64,000 bases of DNA, taken from assembly GCF_015706575.1 (NCBI RefSeq), contig NW_024037050.1, positions 372,001-436,000 on the forward strand, read 5' to 3'. The stretch comes from Patiria miniata. Its lineage: Eukaryota > Echinodermata > Asteroidea > Valvatida > Asterinidae. Made by a program: the position numbers and the translations under genes. The notes under the pieces were generated by a model. That model did no database searches. It saw only the letters and a program-made list of their open reading frames with translations, and had not been told where the DNA came from. Of this stretch, positions 38,250 to 47,653 are shown one piece after another; position 1 is the first letter of the stretch, and each line of letters opens with the position of its first letter.

Positions 38250-39800
38250 ACTGAAGCCATTTCTCCTTGCGTTTGATCATATACCTATTTTTATTATACA
38301 AAATGGAAATTTCGCAGAAGAAATTGTATTGGCCTGGAACTCTACAATGTCATGTAATTGAAGAGATTATAATTAATTTGATATTGAAAAGAAGAAGCGG
38401 AGAACCTTTAGACTCGAATCAAGTCTACCTTTTTGACCCTGTGCAAACCCCCTGGGAATGTCCGCTTTGATTAATATAAACCTTGCGCAATGTGGGAATT
38501 TCCAAGCAATTTTGCCAGTATTATTGTATTATTCTTCTAATTTGTGTAGTTCGGCCATCATTTTAGACACAAGCAGGTAGTAACCATTTAACACAAACAA
38601 AGTATAGGTTTTCCCGCCCAATCAGTTTGGCAAAAAAAGCATTCACATTCATCTTCATAGCAACCCATTTGACGCGAATTAGCTGGCTGCTGCCTTTGAT
38701 TCCCGTGGTTGTATATTAGATTTCAGGCGTGAAAATTCGTTTTCAGACTGAACAGTTTCGTCTTTTACACATCGTAAGTTGAAGTTAGATCTTGCTTTAA
38801 TAAAGCGCTATGTAAGTCACCAGTTTACTATGATATTGTTGTTGTCTATATTAATATTATTATTATTATTAAGTTCTGTCAGTCAGTTCAAGTGATCGTT
38901 CAATTTGGCATTCAGTTTGGTTAAGGGTTATTTACATGAGATTCTTATTTTCGTTTTTAATTTCCGCGCATTTAATTTAGTTTTTTTTTTGCATTTAAAA
39001 TAAATGGTAACGAACACAAGATACAAAGTGTGTTAATTTTTGTGAGTGTTTTTTTAATTTTCGACTAATGTACTGGTTTCATTATAGTTTGTTAATTTTC
39101 AAAGTATCTGTCATCTGTCTTTGTCATTCTAAAGAAGTTAAAATGTAGACTAGTGATACCAGAAAATTAAATATGAAAATAACAGTAATTTTAGTAAACC
39201 TATAGGTCTCTTCCCCTCTTTTTTTGTATCATGATTACATAAATCATTTTTTTTTAATTTTGACCTTTTTGCTCTTTTTCTGTGTTAATTTTCAATCTGG
39301 GGTTTTCACGTCTGTAACATTTTCTCAATTCACTATTATGAATTATCCTTAAAATTATTCATTTTACAAACATCTGCTTTCGCTTTTTGCTGTGCAAAAG
39401 AAAGAAATAAGAAGAGATCAATATGGCTATTTTGTGGCTACGCCGGTTTCTGACAGAAACCGTAATTATGTACTTTCGATTTTGGAACAAAGACACTCTA
39501 TTGAATTCTGACAAACATATGAATAATATAAACGTGCCAGATCCAGCAGTTTTTGGAAAGGGGCTGGAGGCGCCTAAGCGGGGCATATATTTGGTGAACA
39601 TTTCTGTCTTTAAAGCGATTAAATAACCAGTTGACAGCACAGGGGAAAATAGAAAAGATATATCTCATAAAAACAACTGGAAAAAATAGGCCGGCGCCCC
39701 CCCCCCCATCCCCTACTGGGTTTGTCTTCCTTCGCTTAGATTTAACAAAATGCTTGCTTAAAGGCGAATTCGAATGACCAAACTGACGCAAATGGAAGCT
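38250..39800 (+). repeat. Diverged array-related sequence and left-arm copy
   Basis: 38250-38390 matches 9880-10010. 38400-38520 matches 13305-13430 (CTTTAGACTCGAATCAAGTC, CCTTGCGCAATGTGGGAAT). 38590-39500 follows the left arm of the U1 inverted repeat (13505-14470), ending with GATTTTGGAACAAAGACACTC. 39590-39790 matches 31080-31300 (GTCTTTAAAGCGATTAAA, TGCTTGCTTAAA, AACTGACGCAAATGGAAGCTC). So this is an older relative of the array in the same order but without intervening U1 blocks. The intervening frames are not genes. Confidence 0.75.
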
Positions 39801-40230
39801 CGAATGCAGATTTTTTTAAATTGCATCATTGAAAAGTCCAATCCCACGCTTCTACACTGAATGATATGTTTAGTTATTGAATGTTGATCAGAACGTGAAT
39901 TAAAATTCGTGCGAAAATGGGTGGTTCAGCATCTATGTGTCTGATAAACTATTAAACTGACCTGAAAAAACCTACACTAACAAAATAATATAAATATTTT
40001 AGAATGGAAAACACAGTTTTGCCGGAAAGGAAGAGAAGATGGGGGAAAATATTGCAAGAGCGCCGGACATGAACAAAGTCAAAAGAGGATAATTTTCAAG
40101 CTGTCCATAATTCACAAAGTGTACCCTAAACACAGAAACACAGAAACAACTGTTTGCTGCCTTAAATGACATTTTAATAATGTAAAAACTACGCTTAAAA
40201 TAAAAACAAATAACTTTTTGCATTTGGATT
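39800..40230. other. Intergenic sequence, no gene seen
   Basis: AT-rich DNA without a coding frame. A 164-codon minus frame across 39999-40493 is produced by the G/C runs of the adjacent MITE. Confidence 0.5.
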
Positions 40231-40239
40231 CCCACTTTG

Positions 40240-40253
40240 CAGTGGCGTAGCCA

Positions 40254-40284
<31 letters not shown>

Positions 40285-40478
40285 CGACAGCCCCCATGAA
40301 ACCTTGTTGCCCCCCCCCCAGTCGCCCCCCCCCCCCCACGGAGATTTTGAGTTTCTAAAAAAATTATCATTGATCTACATGACGCCCCCCCCCCATTAAA
40401 TGTTCCAGCCCCCCCCCCAAGCGGCTCCCCCCCCCCCCCCCCCCCCCCCCCACTGAAAAATTCTTGGCTACGCCACTG
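40240..40478. mobile_element. hAT-type MITE, copy 1
   Basis: Terminal inverted repeats CAGTGGCGTAGCCA / TGGCTACGCCACTG, length 239, flanked by an 8-bp target-site duplication with one mismatch (CCACTTTG at 40232-40239, CCACTTCG at 40479-40486). CAG-type ends and 8-bp duplications are typical of hAT elements. The interior is long G and C runs around ATCATTGATCTACATG. A second copy in reverse orientation lies at 59238-59430. Confidence 0.88.
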
Positions 40479-40489
40479 CCACTTCGCAT

Positions 40490-41000
40490 GCATGGGACAC
40501 TGACAAGTCGATGGTGAACATTATTAACGATCCACCTGGAGGCTAATTAGAAAAACATCAAAATACCGACTCACCTTCAGATCTCTACCCAACGCATCGG
40601 CTGTCGAGGATGTTGAATTATGTACGTCAGTGGTCGGTCTGATACGGGGCGGTGACGCCAATTTATTTTAATCGCTATAAATCATATGAAATTTGGACTG
40701 CGACCCGGAATCATATTGGCTCCCGTCCCAAAATATTCAATGTTATTAAGGGCCATGTCACACTTATGCGTATCCTAATTCCTTTTGAGTTGCTCATTGA
40801 CATTTTTTTCATACGCAGTCGTACGCACAATACGCACCTCATATGCATCTCTATCGTTTTGTGTAGGTTTTATGTACGCAAATATACGCATGGGACGGCC
40901 CAGTATGCAGGATAGTTTTGGGCATGCACAAAACTACGCTGCGTACGCTGTTACGCAGGTCATAAGTTATAAATTTTTTGATAAGGAACTCATAAGGAAC
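40490..41000. other. Intergenic sequence, no gene seen
   Basis: The words TACGCA, TATGCG and GTACGC recur between about 40765 and 40960, giving small frames on both strands without domains. Confidence 0.45.
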
Positions 41001-41229
41001 TAGAGATGTGTTTGTGGACAAACACAAGCTGTTTCGGATATTCAAAATACTCTGTGCACGTGATGAACAATCAGTGACGTCACTAAAAATGTCATCTATA
41101 ACAGCACATTATACGTACATGTCAAGTTATAACCAAATCGAACATAAAGGTCATAGGCCTATGAAGAACAAAATGCCCCTTTAAGGGACGTCACATGACA
41201 TTTGATGATGACATGACATGAATTTTCAT

Positions 41230-42060
41230 CTATAACCCATCTCGGCATTGGTACGATCACGAATTTCTTCTAGGACCATCTGTGGGTGGTAGTCTAAGTG
41301 TGTACCAGGTCTAACGTCGATCGCATAATTTACAAAAGTGCCACAGTAGAGTGTTTTAAAACGTGTACAAACCCTATGGGGAAAAATGCATCTTTAATGT
41401 GATGTAACCCAACACCTGATGACGTCACGATCGCGCAATTCTTCTAGGACCATCTTTGGGTGGTGGTCTAAAAATGTATCAAGACTGAGGTCGATCGGAT
41501 TTACGAAGGTGCCAAAGTGGAGTGTTTTAAAACGTGTACAAAACATATGGGGAAAAACGCATCTTTAATGTGACGTAACCGAACACCTGATGATCACGAT
41601 CACAAATTTTCTTCTTGGACCATCTTTGGGTGGTGGTCTAAGTGTGTACCAAGTGTAACGTCGATCGGATTTACGAAAGTGCCGAAATGGAGCGTTTTAA
41701 TACATGTACAAACCCTATGGGGAAAAATGCATCTTTAATGTGACGTAACCTGACACTTGATGACGTCACGATCACGAATTTCGTCTAGAACCATCTGTGG
41801 GTGGTAGTCTAAGTATGAATTAAGTTTAAAGTCGATCGGATTTACGAAGATGCCAAACTGGTGTGTTTTAAAACGTGTACAAAACATATGGGGAAAAATG
41901 CATCTTTAATTTGATGTAACCTGACACCTGATGACGTCATGATCACAAATTTCTTCTAGGACCATCTGTGGGTGGTGGTCTAAGTATGTACCAAGTCTGA
42001 AATCAATCGGATTTTAAAAAGTGGCAAAGTGGACTTGTAGAAGAAACGTGTGTTAAACCT
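41230..42060 (+). repeat. 171-bp satellite, about five copies
   Basis: GTGCCA(C/A)AGT(A/G)GAGTGTTTTAAAACGTGTAC-like sequence starts at about 41338, 41510, 41681, 41850 and 42023, giving a period of 169-173 bases. Each copy has AAACCTATGGGGAAAAA(T/C)GC, a TGACGTCA-like site, TTCTTCTAGGACCATCT and GTCGATCGGATTT. The copies are perhaps 80-90 percent similar. Confidence 0.85.
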
Positions 42061-42379
42061 ATGGAGAAAAAGTCTGACAAAGGAGAAAAAAAAAACTAGA
42101 GCTGTGTGTCTGTTTGCAAACAGAACACAGGGCTTTTCCGCTCATTACTTTTCAATTCCAAGCTTTCTAGCGACTTGGCCCAAAGACTACGCGCCCACTG
42201 GTTTTGCACTGCCACGTGGCCCTTTCAGTGAATGCATGTACATACATGTACGTACACGCACCCTGTACACTGTTCATGAAGTTTTGATTTACATATATAC
42301 ACTTAACTGTATATTTGCCAAGTTTCAACCAAATTGGCATGCTAAAACTACAGATATCAATTATTTAAATTATAATCTT

Positions 42380-43020
42380 TAATACGACGTAACATGACTA
42401 ATGACGACGTCATTATGATATCACTTGTTTAGGACCAACTTTACCTAAAGGGCTTTGTAATACGCCTAGTTTAAAGTTAATATGATCCCATTTCATGTAC
42501 AATTTTGCAAGTAGAAGAAACAGTAAAATGAATTAAAAAGTAATAACAAATCCGGTGATGACGTCATCATGACGTCACTTCAGATTTTGCATACTAGTAA
42601 CAGTATCTACCTACCCACCAAGTTTCAAGACGATCAGAATTACTGTTATATGTGAAATAAAGAATCGCATTTTTGATGACGTCATCATGACGTCATGCAC
42701 TTTTCACTTTTTTGTCCAAGTATATATTACCTAACAAACCCATTGCAAAAAGAATTTTGAATTTACCATGTTCCGTTGATAAGATATGGCTTGAAGGTCC
42801 AAAACTTCAAAAATTATTATAAAATCACACGATGACGTCATCGTGACGTCACCTCAATTTTGACCCGTAACACATCCCGGTCTACCTACATGCCAAGTAT
42901 GAACCAAATGGGACTTACCATTCTTGCGATATAGGGCCCTAAAGTATGCACCTGTAAGGTGACGTCACATGACCCATGATGACGTCATCATTGCGTCCAT
43001 CTTCGCGAACGACCTTTGCT
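42380..43020. repeat. TGACGTCA-palindrome satellite-like repeat, block 3
   Basis: Paired palindromes near 42400, 42560, 42675, 42835 and 42975 with spacers about 115-160 bases long. Phrases ATAGGGCCCTAAAG and CCAAGTATGAACCAAATGG are the reverse complement of the block at 54.4-55.7 kb, so this copy is in the opposite orientation. Confidence 0.75.
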
Positions 43021-43436
43021 ATATGTTCTGTGACTATGTTAAGTTTTGATGTCATATGACTTTGTTTTATGCCAAAAGTGTTTGCTAGAAAAAACGTGCA
43101 CAAACTCTATGGCATTTTGGTTGGAAGTCCCAAGAGGAAAAAAAAAAAAATAGAAAGAAAATTCGTAGAGAAACAAAGGCTTTTCCGCAATTTTGCGGAA
43201 AAGCCAAAAAAAAGAAAAAGAAAAAAAAAATCTTAACGAAAACAAGAGCTGTTTCGGTGTGTACACCGATACAGCTAATTAGGATACGCAAAGGTGTGGC
43301 AGGGGCTTATTAGGGACCGTTTTTCCAGTCTACTCGCACTCGCATAAGCCTGCAAACATTGATTATTATGACATAGCGAGCTCGAGAAGCTTCGAAATAA
43401 ATATACGGAGCCCGTAAGGGACTGGGTTGAAAAAAA

Positions 43437-43623
43437 AATATTTCGTTTCCTGGAAATATAATTTCGTTCCCTCGAAAAATTATTTTGTTCCCTCGAAATA
43501 ATATTTCGTTCCCTCGAAATTATTTTTTCGTCCCCTCAAAATAATTATTTCGTTCCCTCGAAATAATTATATCGTTCCCTCGAAAATAATTATTTCGTTC
43601 CCTCGAAATAATTATTTCGTCCC
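43437..43623. repeat. Minisatellite, about 23-base period (TTTCGTTCCCTCGAAAT)
   Basis: About eight imperfect copies of TTTCGTTCCCTCGAAATAAT. The unit contains a palindrome across its joins (CGAAATAATTATTTCG), so neighbouring copies can pair. Confidence 0.88.
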
Positions 43624-44065
43624 AACTAAATCAAGTCGCCGTACCATATTACTTTGACGTCTTGTGTGATTCAGGTGAATGAACATTGTATTTATTACTG
43701 TTTTACTTTAAAACCTGATAATTGGTTTAAATTGCTCGTATTTAATTAACACGACTTTGTCACTGTATGTTTGCCAAATCTTATAGCATGTATGTTTATG
43801 TGTGGTGGGGAATGCAGCCACATATATGATGTAGTCCCCCTACAAGATTGTCAAGTGTTCCTTTCCCGAAAGGGTTTGGGTAGCAGTTCTTGTTTTTCTT
43901 TACAATTTTTTTTTCGTGTATTTTTCTGAAGATCGGTTTAGAAAGCTACACTTTCTGTGTTTGCTCTTAATGGAAAGGGAAGATGTGCAGAGCCATTCAG
44001 GTGTACTTCGCTATAGGCCTCATATACAGGTAATGACATAATCAAGGTAATGGCTGTGGAACATG

Positions 44066-44290
44066 GAAAAAATGTATCTCGTAAAAACGAACTTGGAAAA
44101 AATATATCTCGTAAAATCGAACTTGGAAAAAATATATCTCGTAAAAACGAACTTGGAAAAAATAAATCTCGTAAAAACGAACTTTAGAAAAAATATATCT
44201 CGTAAAAACGAACTTGGAAAAAAAATATCTCGTAAAAACGAACTTTGGAAAAAATATATCTCGTAAAAACGAACTTGGAAAAAATATACT
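44066..44290 (+). repeat. Minisatellite, 30-base period, eight copies
   Basis: Eight copies built from GGAAAAAATATATCTCGTAA and AAACGAACTT. In one frame it reads LEKIYLVKTN repeated, but single-base indels in later copies break the frame and no flanking coding sequence is seen, so it is probably noncoding. Confidence 0.88.
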
Positions 44291-44522
44291 TCACTTTTTC
44301 AAAATATATACTTGATGGCACTACAGGGCTTTCTTACTCAAGGTTTATGAATGGGAATGTTTAGAGCTTGATAAATTTTCACTTACTATGAAAGTCACTA
44401 GCAAGTCACAAGAGGCGAAAAATAAAAATGCTCAATTCTAGGGGCCGCGCCACGTTAGGATACATCAAATGTAGGACCGGCCGTGAATAATTGAAAGATC
44501 TCCAACATAACCTTTTTTTCAG

Positions 44523-44690
44523 CGTTGATAACAACTTGCAGTTTCCCAACACCATCACTTGTCGTAATCTGTGGGTAGACCGAATAATCGACAGCACGAG
44601 TCCAGGCTACATGGAAAGAACGGACCATTTAGATTTCTGCATCCATCTTCTGAAAGCCGACACGTTTTCGATTTGAAGACAGAGATGTAT
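44523..44690 (+). other. Possible exon between a strong acceptor and a donor
   Basis: CCTTTTTTTCAG precedes 44523 and TATCG|GTAAGC follows 44690. The frame VDNNLQFPNTITCRNLWVDR continues open to a TGA at 44676, 14 bases before the donor, so if real it would be a terminal coding part with a 3'-UTR intron. No domain is recognised. Low confidence. Confidence 0.25.
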
Positions 44691-45399
44691 CGGTAAGCAC
44701 CAAGTGGGGTAACTTGATGCCAAGCTCGAATTTTCAATAAATACGACCAGCTTTCGACGTAGTCAATTGGGTTCTAATCCAAATCGGGCTAGGTCCAAGT
44801 CCTCCGAAGAATCAGGAGGGAGTTCGGCTCTCCCTAGCCCCCTCCCCTCGGGAAACTGAGTTCCCTTAAAGTGTTCTTGTTACCATCTGCCTTGAAAACA
44901 TAAAACTGCCCTCCCTCCCCCCCCCCCGCCCCTCCGCCTCCTTAAATTTGCCCTGACCGACCAGGTATAGCTTTGATAAAAATGCTCTCGCTACGCTACG
45001 GCTCCGGATCGGTCCTTTGGTCCGCTTAAAACCGGATTGAACCCTTCGAGATACTAACTTGAGATTACTGGTCAGTTGTCGCCCCTGCCAAAATATGTGG
45101 TTTTCAACATTTACAGCATTATTGATGGGTTGTTCCAGAGGGACCAGTCTATATAGTACTATGTATCCAAGTATAGCTGACACACGGACTGACTGTCATT
45201 TTGTGAATTAGACTTCGATCTTTAATTTGCACCTCGGCCAAAAAGTTCGAAATAGAATTGCCCCGACCGTAGCGCCAATTGATGATCTCAACCCCGCCGA
45301 TTAAGGACACATGCATGAAAGGACAGTGAAAATCAGAATTGATAGTATTTGTGTGCTCTGAGAACAGAATCACTAATTGTATTACTGCTTTTTTGTTAG
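44691..45399. other. No gene seen
   Basis: Contains a C run (44907-44930) and frames on the minus strand at 44866-45183 and 45149-45418 that have no recognisable domain. Confidence 0.4.
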
Positions 45400-45541
45400 G
45401 TCGAGGCTCGATATACATGTTCGAGGACTCGTGAAACCCGGATCCAATGGCTGTACATCAGCTGGCGATATGGCGGTTCACAATCTGCTACACGCAGGAT
45501 CTACGAGCAAAGTGCCATCAGGGAAACTCGAACTCCTCTAA
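45400..45541 (+). CDS. Possible terminal exon, unknown product
   Basis: A strong polypyrimidine tract and acceptor (TGCTTTTTTGTTAG) precede 45400. One frame then reads SRLDIHVRGLVKPGSNGC, TSAGDMAVHNLLHAG, then STSKVPSGKLELL and stops at 45539-45541. Amino-acid use looks protein-like, but a second frame is also open for about 97 codons. No upstream exon could be joined with confidence. Unrecognised. Confidence 0.3.
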
Positions 45542-45718
45542 AAAATATTAAGTTTACTACAGTTTTCCATCTTATATACAACAAACAATGCCGGGTGTCT
45601 GTTAAGGAACAGACCTTCAAGATAGACAATTCGATTTTTGGAGGATCTAAAAAAAAAAAAATTAAAGATGTATACTGTCGGAGATAATTTCGAAACAGAT
45701 CTTGGTTTTGTTATTTTT

Positions 45719-45840
45719 GGCTTTTCCGCATTGTAGCGGAAAAGCCTTTCTTTTTGTTCTGATTTTTGGCTTTTCCGCATTGTTGCGGAAAAGCCTTTCT
45801 TTTTGTTTCTTTCTTCTTTCTTTCTTTCTTTCTTTCTTTA
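45719..45840. repeat. Two hairpin modules plus (TTTC)n
   Basis: GGCTTTTCCGCATTG(T)AGCGGAAAAGCC-type hairpins at about 45719-45746 and 45767-45796 are each followed by TTTCTTTTTGTT. Then comes a TTTC run (about 45803-45840). The hairpin and tail match the modules at 2.3 and 43.2 kb. The sequence after it (ATATCAGCCGTGCGAAGCAC) is related to the ends of the 49.6-51.8 kb repeat. Confidence 0.8.
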
Positions 45841-46260
45841 TATCAGCCGTGCGAAGCACGCTGGTATACTGTGATCGGATTTTGTGTGGCATGCAAAAAC
45901 GATATCACTTCGTGCGCGTGCGGTCTGTCAACTACGTTGACAAGCATTTGCACGCACAGTGCCACACTCTCCATATAGGCCATCAGCTGAAACTCCAAAA
46001 CCGGCTGTAAAATGAGTTTCGTTCCAGCAACACTGGGTCTACTTTTTTAATGCACATATGTGTGGTTCAGTACATCACAAACACTATGTCAAAAGTTCTC
46101 CAGCAAATATGCTGCAGTTTTTGTTTACACTTCATCAAAGTTTGCCAATGTTATGTACATGTATGTATGCTAAAAACCCACATTTTCCGGTTTGAGGCTT
46201 TGCGTTGGCACTTCCAATTTCAAAACTACGCACGTACAGCACTATAGCTTGTCATATCCT

Positions 46261-46477
46261 ACACTCTAGAAACTCCTGGGTCAGACTCAGTCTGCTCAGT
46301 CCTTTTCCGGGTCAAAAATTGACCCCTTTTGGAGTCATAAATGACCCCTTTGGAGTAAAAAAAAGACATGTTTTTTGGATATTTTGACTGAAATGTGTAT
46401 TTTTTTTTACCCAGAAAAGGACTGAGCAAATTAGGATTCAGATTCTGGGTCAATCTGACCCAGGAGATTTTAGAGTT
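46261..46477. mobile_element. MITE with terminal inverted repeats ACTCTA(G/A)AA..TCCTGGGTCA
   Basis: The left end CACTCTAGAAACTCCTGGGTC mirrors the right end TGACCCAGGAGATTTTAGAGT. Sub-terminal CTCAGTCCTTTTC is mirrored by GAAAAGGACTGAG. Length is about 215 bases. A TA flank on both sides suggests Tc1/mariner-type target duplication but the exact ends are uncertain by one base. A related end may be present at 56890-56925. Confidence 0.68.
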
Positions 46478-46479
46478 AA

Positions 46480-47517
46480 AAAATATCTTTTATGTACATT
46501 GGCAATTGGGTCACACAGAACATGACCTTTTGTTTTCTCATCTGGTAGACCCACCACAGTCCCTCTTCCAAAAAATATTTCACTGTAATCCAACTTATTT
46601 GGCAGCATACAACAATGCAATTATTTTGAAGGTTTATAATGCAGTGGTGGAACCAGCTCATCATTAATGAAAGTGAGGAGGTGCCCAAAATGGAGGCGTC
46701 TTTAGAGTAAATAAATATACCTGTACATGTAACCGGCAGAAGAAACAGGAAAGCAGACAAGACATGTCCCTTTAAACAAAGCAAACTAACGCATATAAAA
46801 AAAAAAAAATAATGGGTGCTATGCCCCCAAACCCTCTGGATCTGCTGTGGTGAACCAGGTACGTCACTTAAAGAACCTTCTACTAGTAAGAAAGACCACC
46901 TTTTTTGGAATGAAACAGGCTTTAAATACAATTATAAACCAAAGGACCATCAGATAGAAGTCAGAGTCTGGTTTAATAATTTCAAAAATCAACCATTGTA
47001 CATTTATTTGCTATCTAATCAAAACAGCCATCTTGGTTCGGAGAAAAGCCTTAAAATCAGTCTTTTGTCAAAGAAAATTTCAGCTTTTTATTTATTGATA
47101 CATTGATTTGCACGTATAAATGTTTGCATGTATATCAATAAAAAGAAAACAAAACCATAACTCATGCTATTTTGTATGCTTACACATTAAAGAGAGTTAT
47201 TTGGCTTGTCATATGTGGCTAGTCTCACTGTTAAAATTCACAGAATTTGCCTTTTTTTACTGGAACTAATTTTTAATAATTGAAAAGAATTGAAATGAAT
47301 AAAACCAACACTAATGAACAGAAGGATACAATTATGTAGTTTTGAAATCTAGAGTTACTCATTATTTTCATTATAATGTCAAATGCTAACTAGTCGTGCT
47401 GATACAACTTCAAGTAAATGTTATCACTACATCAAAGTTCTCATCAAATCTTGTGCAGTAATGGCATAACAACAGGATGGAGCGTATGTCTTGCTTTCTA
47501 AGCCAAAGTTTCAGTTT
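46480..47517. other. No gene seen
   Basis: Long frames here (minus 46476-46931, plus 46816-47106) lack an ATG start at the given 5' ends and show no domain. AT-rich with TTTATT words that could serve as minus-strand polyadenylation signals (about 47089) for the gene to the right. Confidence 0.4.
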
Positions 47518-47653
47518 TTAATCCTCCTCTGAAGTCCCCAGAGATTCAACCACACATCCAGCAGATAAAGTAGCGGTGTAGATGATGTCGCATATATCAA
47601 GGAAAGAGATCTGTGGATATTCTCTTCTATGCCGATATGTCAACTTATCAGTT
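47518..47653 (-). CDS. Terminal exon of the candidate minus-strand gene
   Basis: The acceptor TTTTTTTGTTTTTACAG sits immediately 5' of the exon. The frame reads TDKLTYRHRREYPQISFLD, then ICDIIYTATLSAGCVVES and ends LGTSEED before TAA. The codon before it is completed from the previous exon (CG|A), which keeps phase. This is the most protein-like stretch in the region. Confidence 0.5.

Larger units (their letters stand above)
41003..43285. repeat. Hairpin-bounded composite repeat region
   Basis: The left edge reads CTAGAGATGTGTTTGTGG and forms a hairpin (GTGTTTGTGGACAAACAC). At 42097 a second CTAGAGCTGTG start has its own hairpin (CTGTTTGCAAACAG). The right edge (43185-43280) carries two hairpins of the type seen at 2.3 kb, around CCGCAATTTTGCGG and CGGTGTGTACACCG. 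Inside are the 171-bp satellite and a TGACGTCA block. This may be one or two nested non-autonomous elements; the class is unknown. Helitron-like is one option (3' hairpin, CTAA just after the last stem). Confidence 0.6.

Noticed and set aside
39999-40493. 164-codon minus-strand frame rich in G and P
   Set aside because: Produced by the G and C homopolymer runs of the hAT MITE.
43437-44290. CRISPR-like direct repeats
   Set aside because: The copies are adjacent minisatellites without unique spacers, in a eukaryotic context.
44406-44737. Cysteine-containing minus frames near 44.5 kb
   Set aside because: No signal peptide or regular cysteine framework, and they are antisense to a region with plus-strand splice signals.
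46476-46931. 151-codon minus frame with hydrophobic segments
   Set aside because: Starts at TTG rather than ATG, lies partly in MITE-adjacent AT-rich DNA, and has no domain or splice support.
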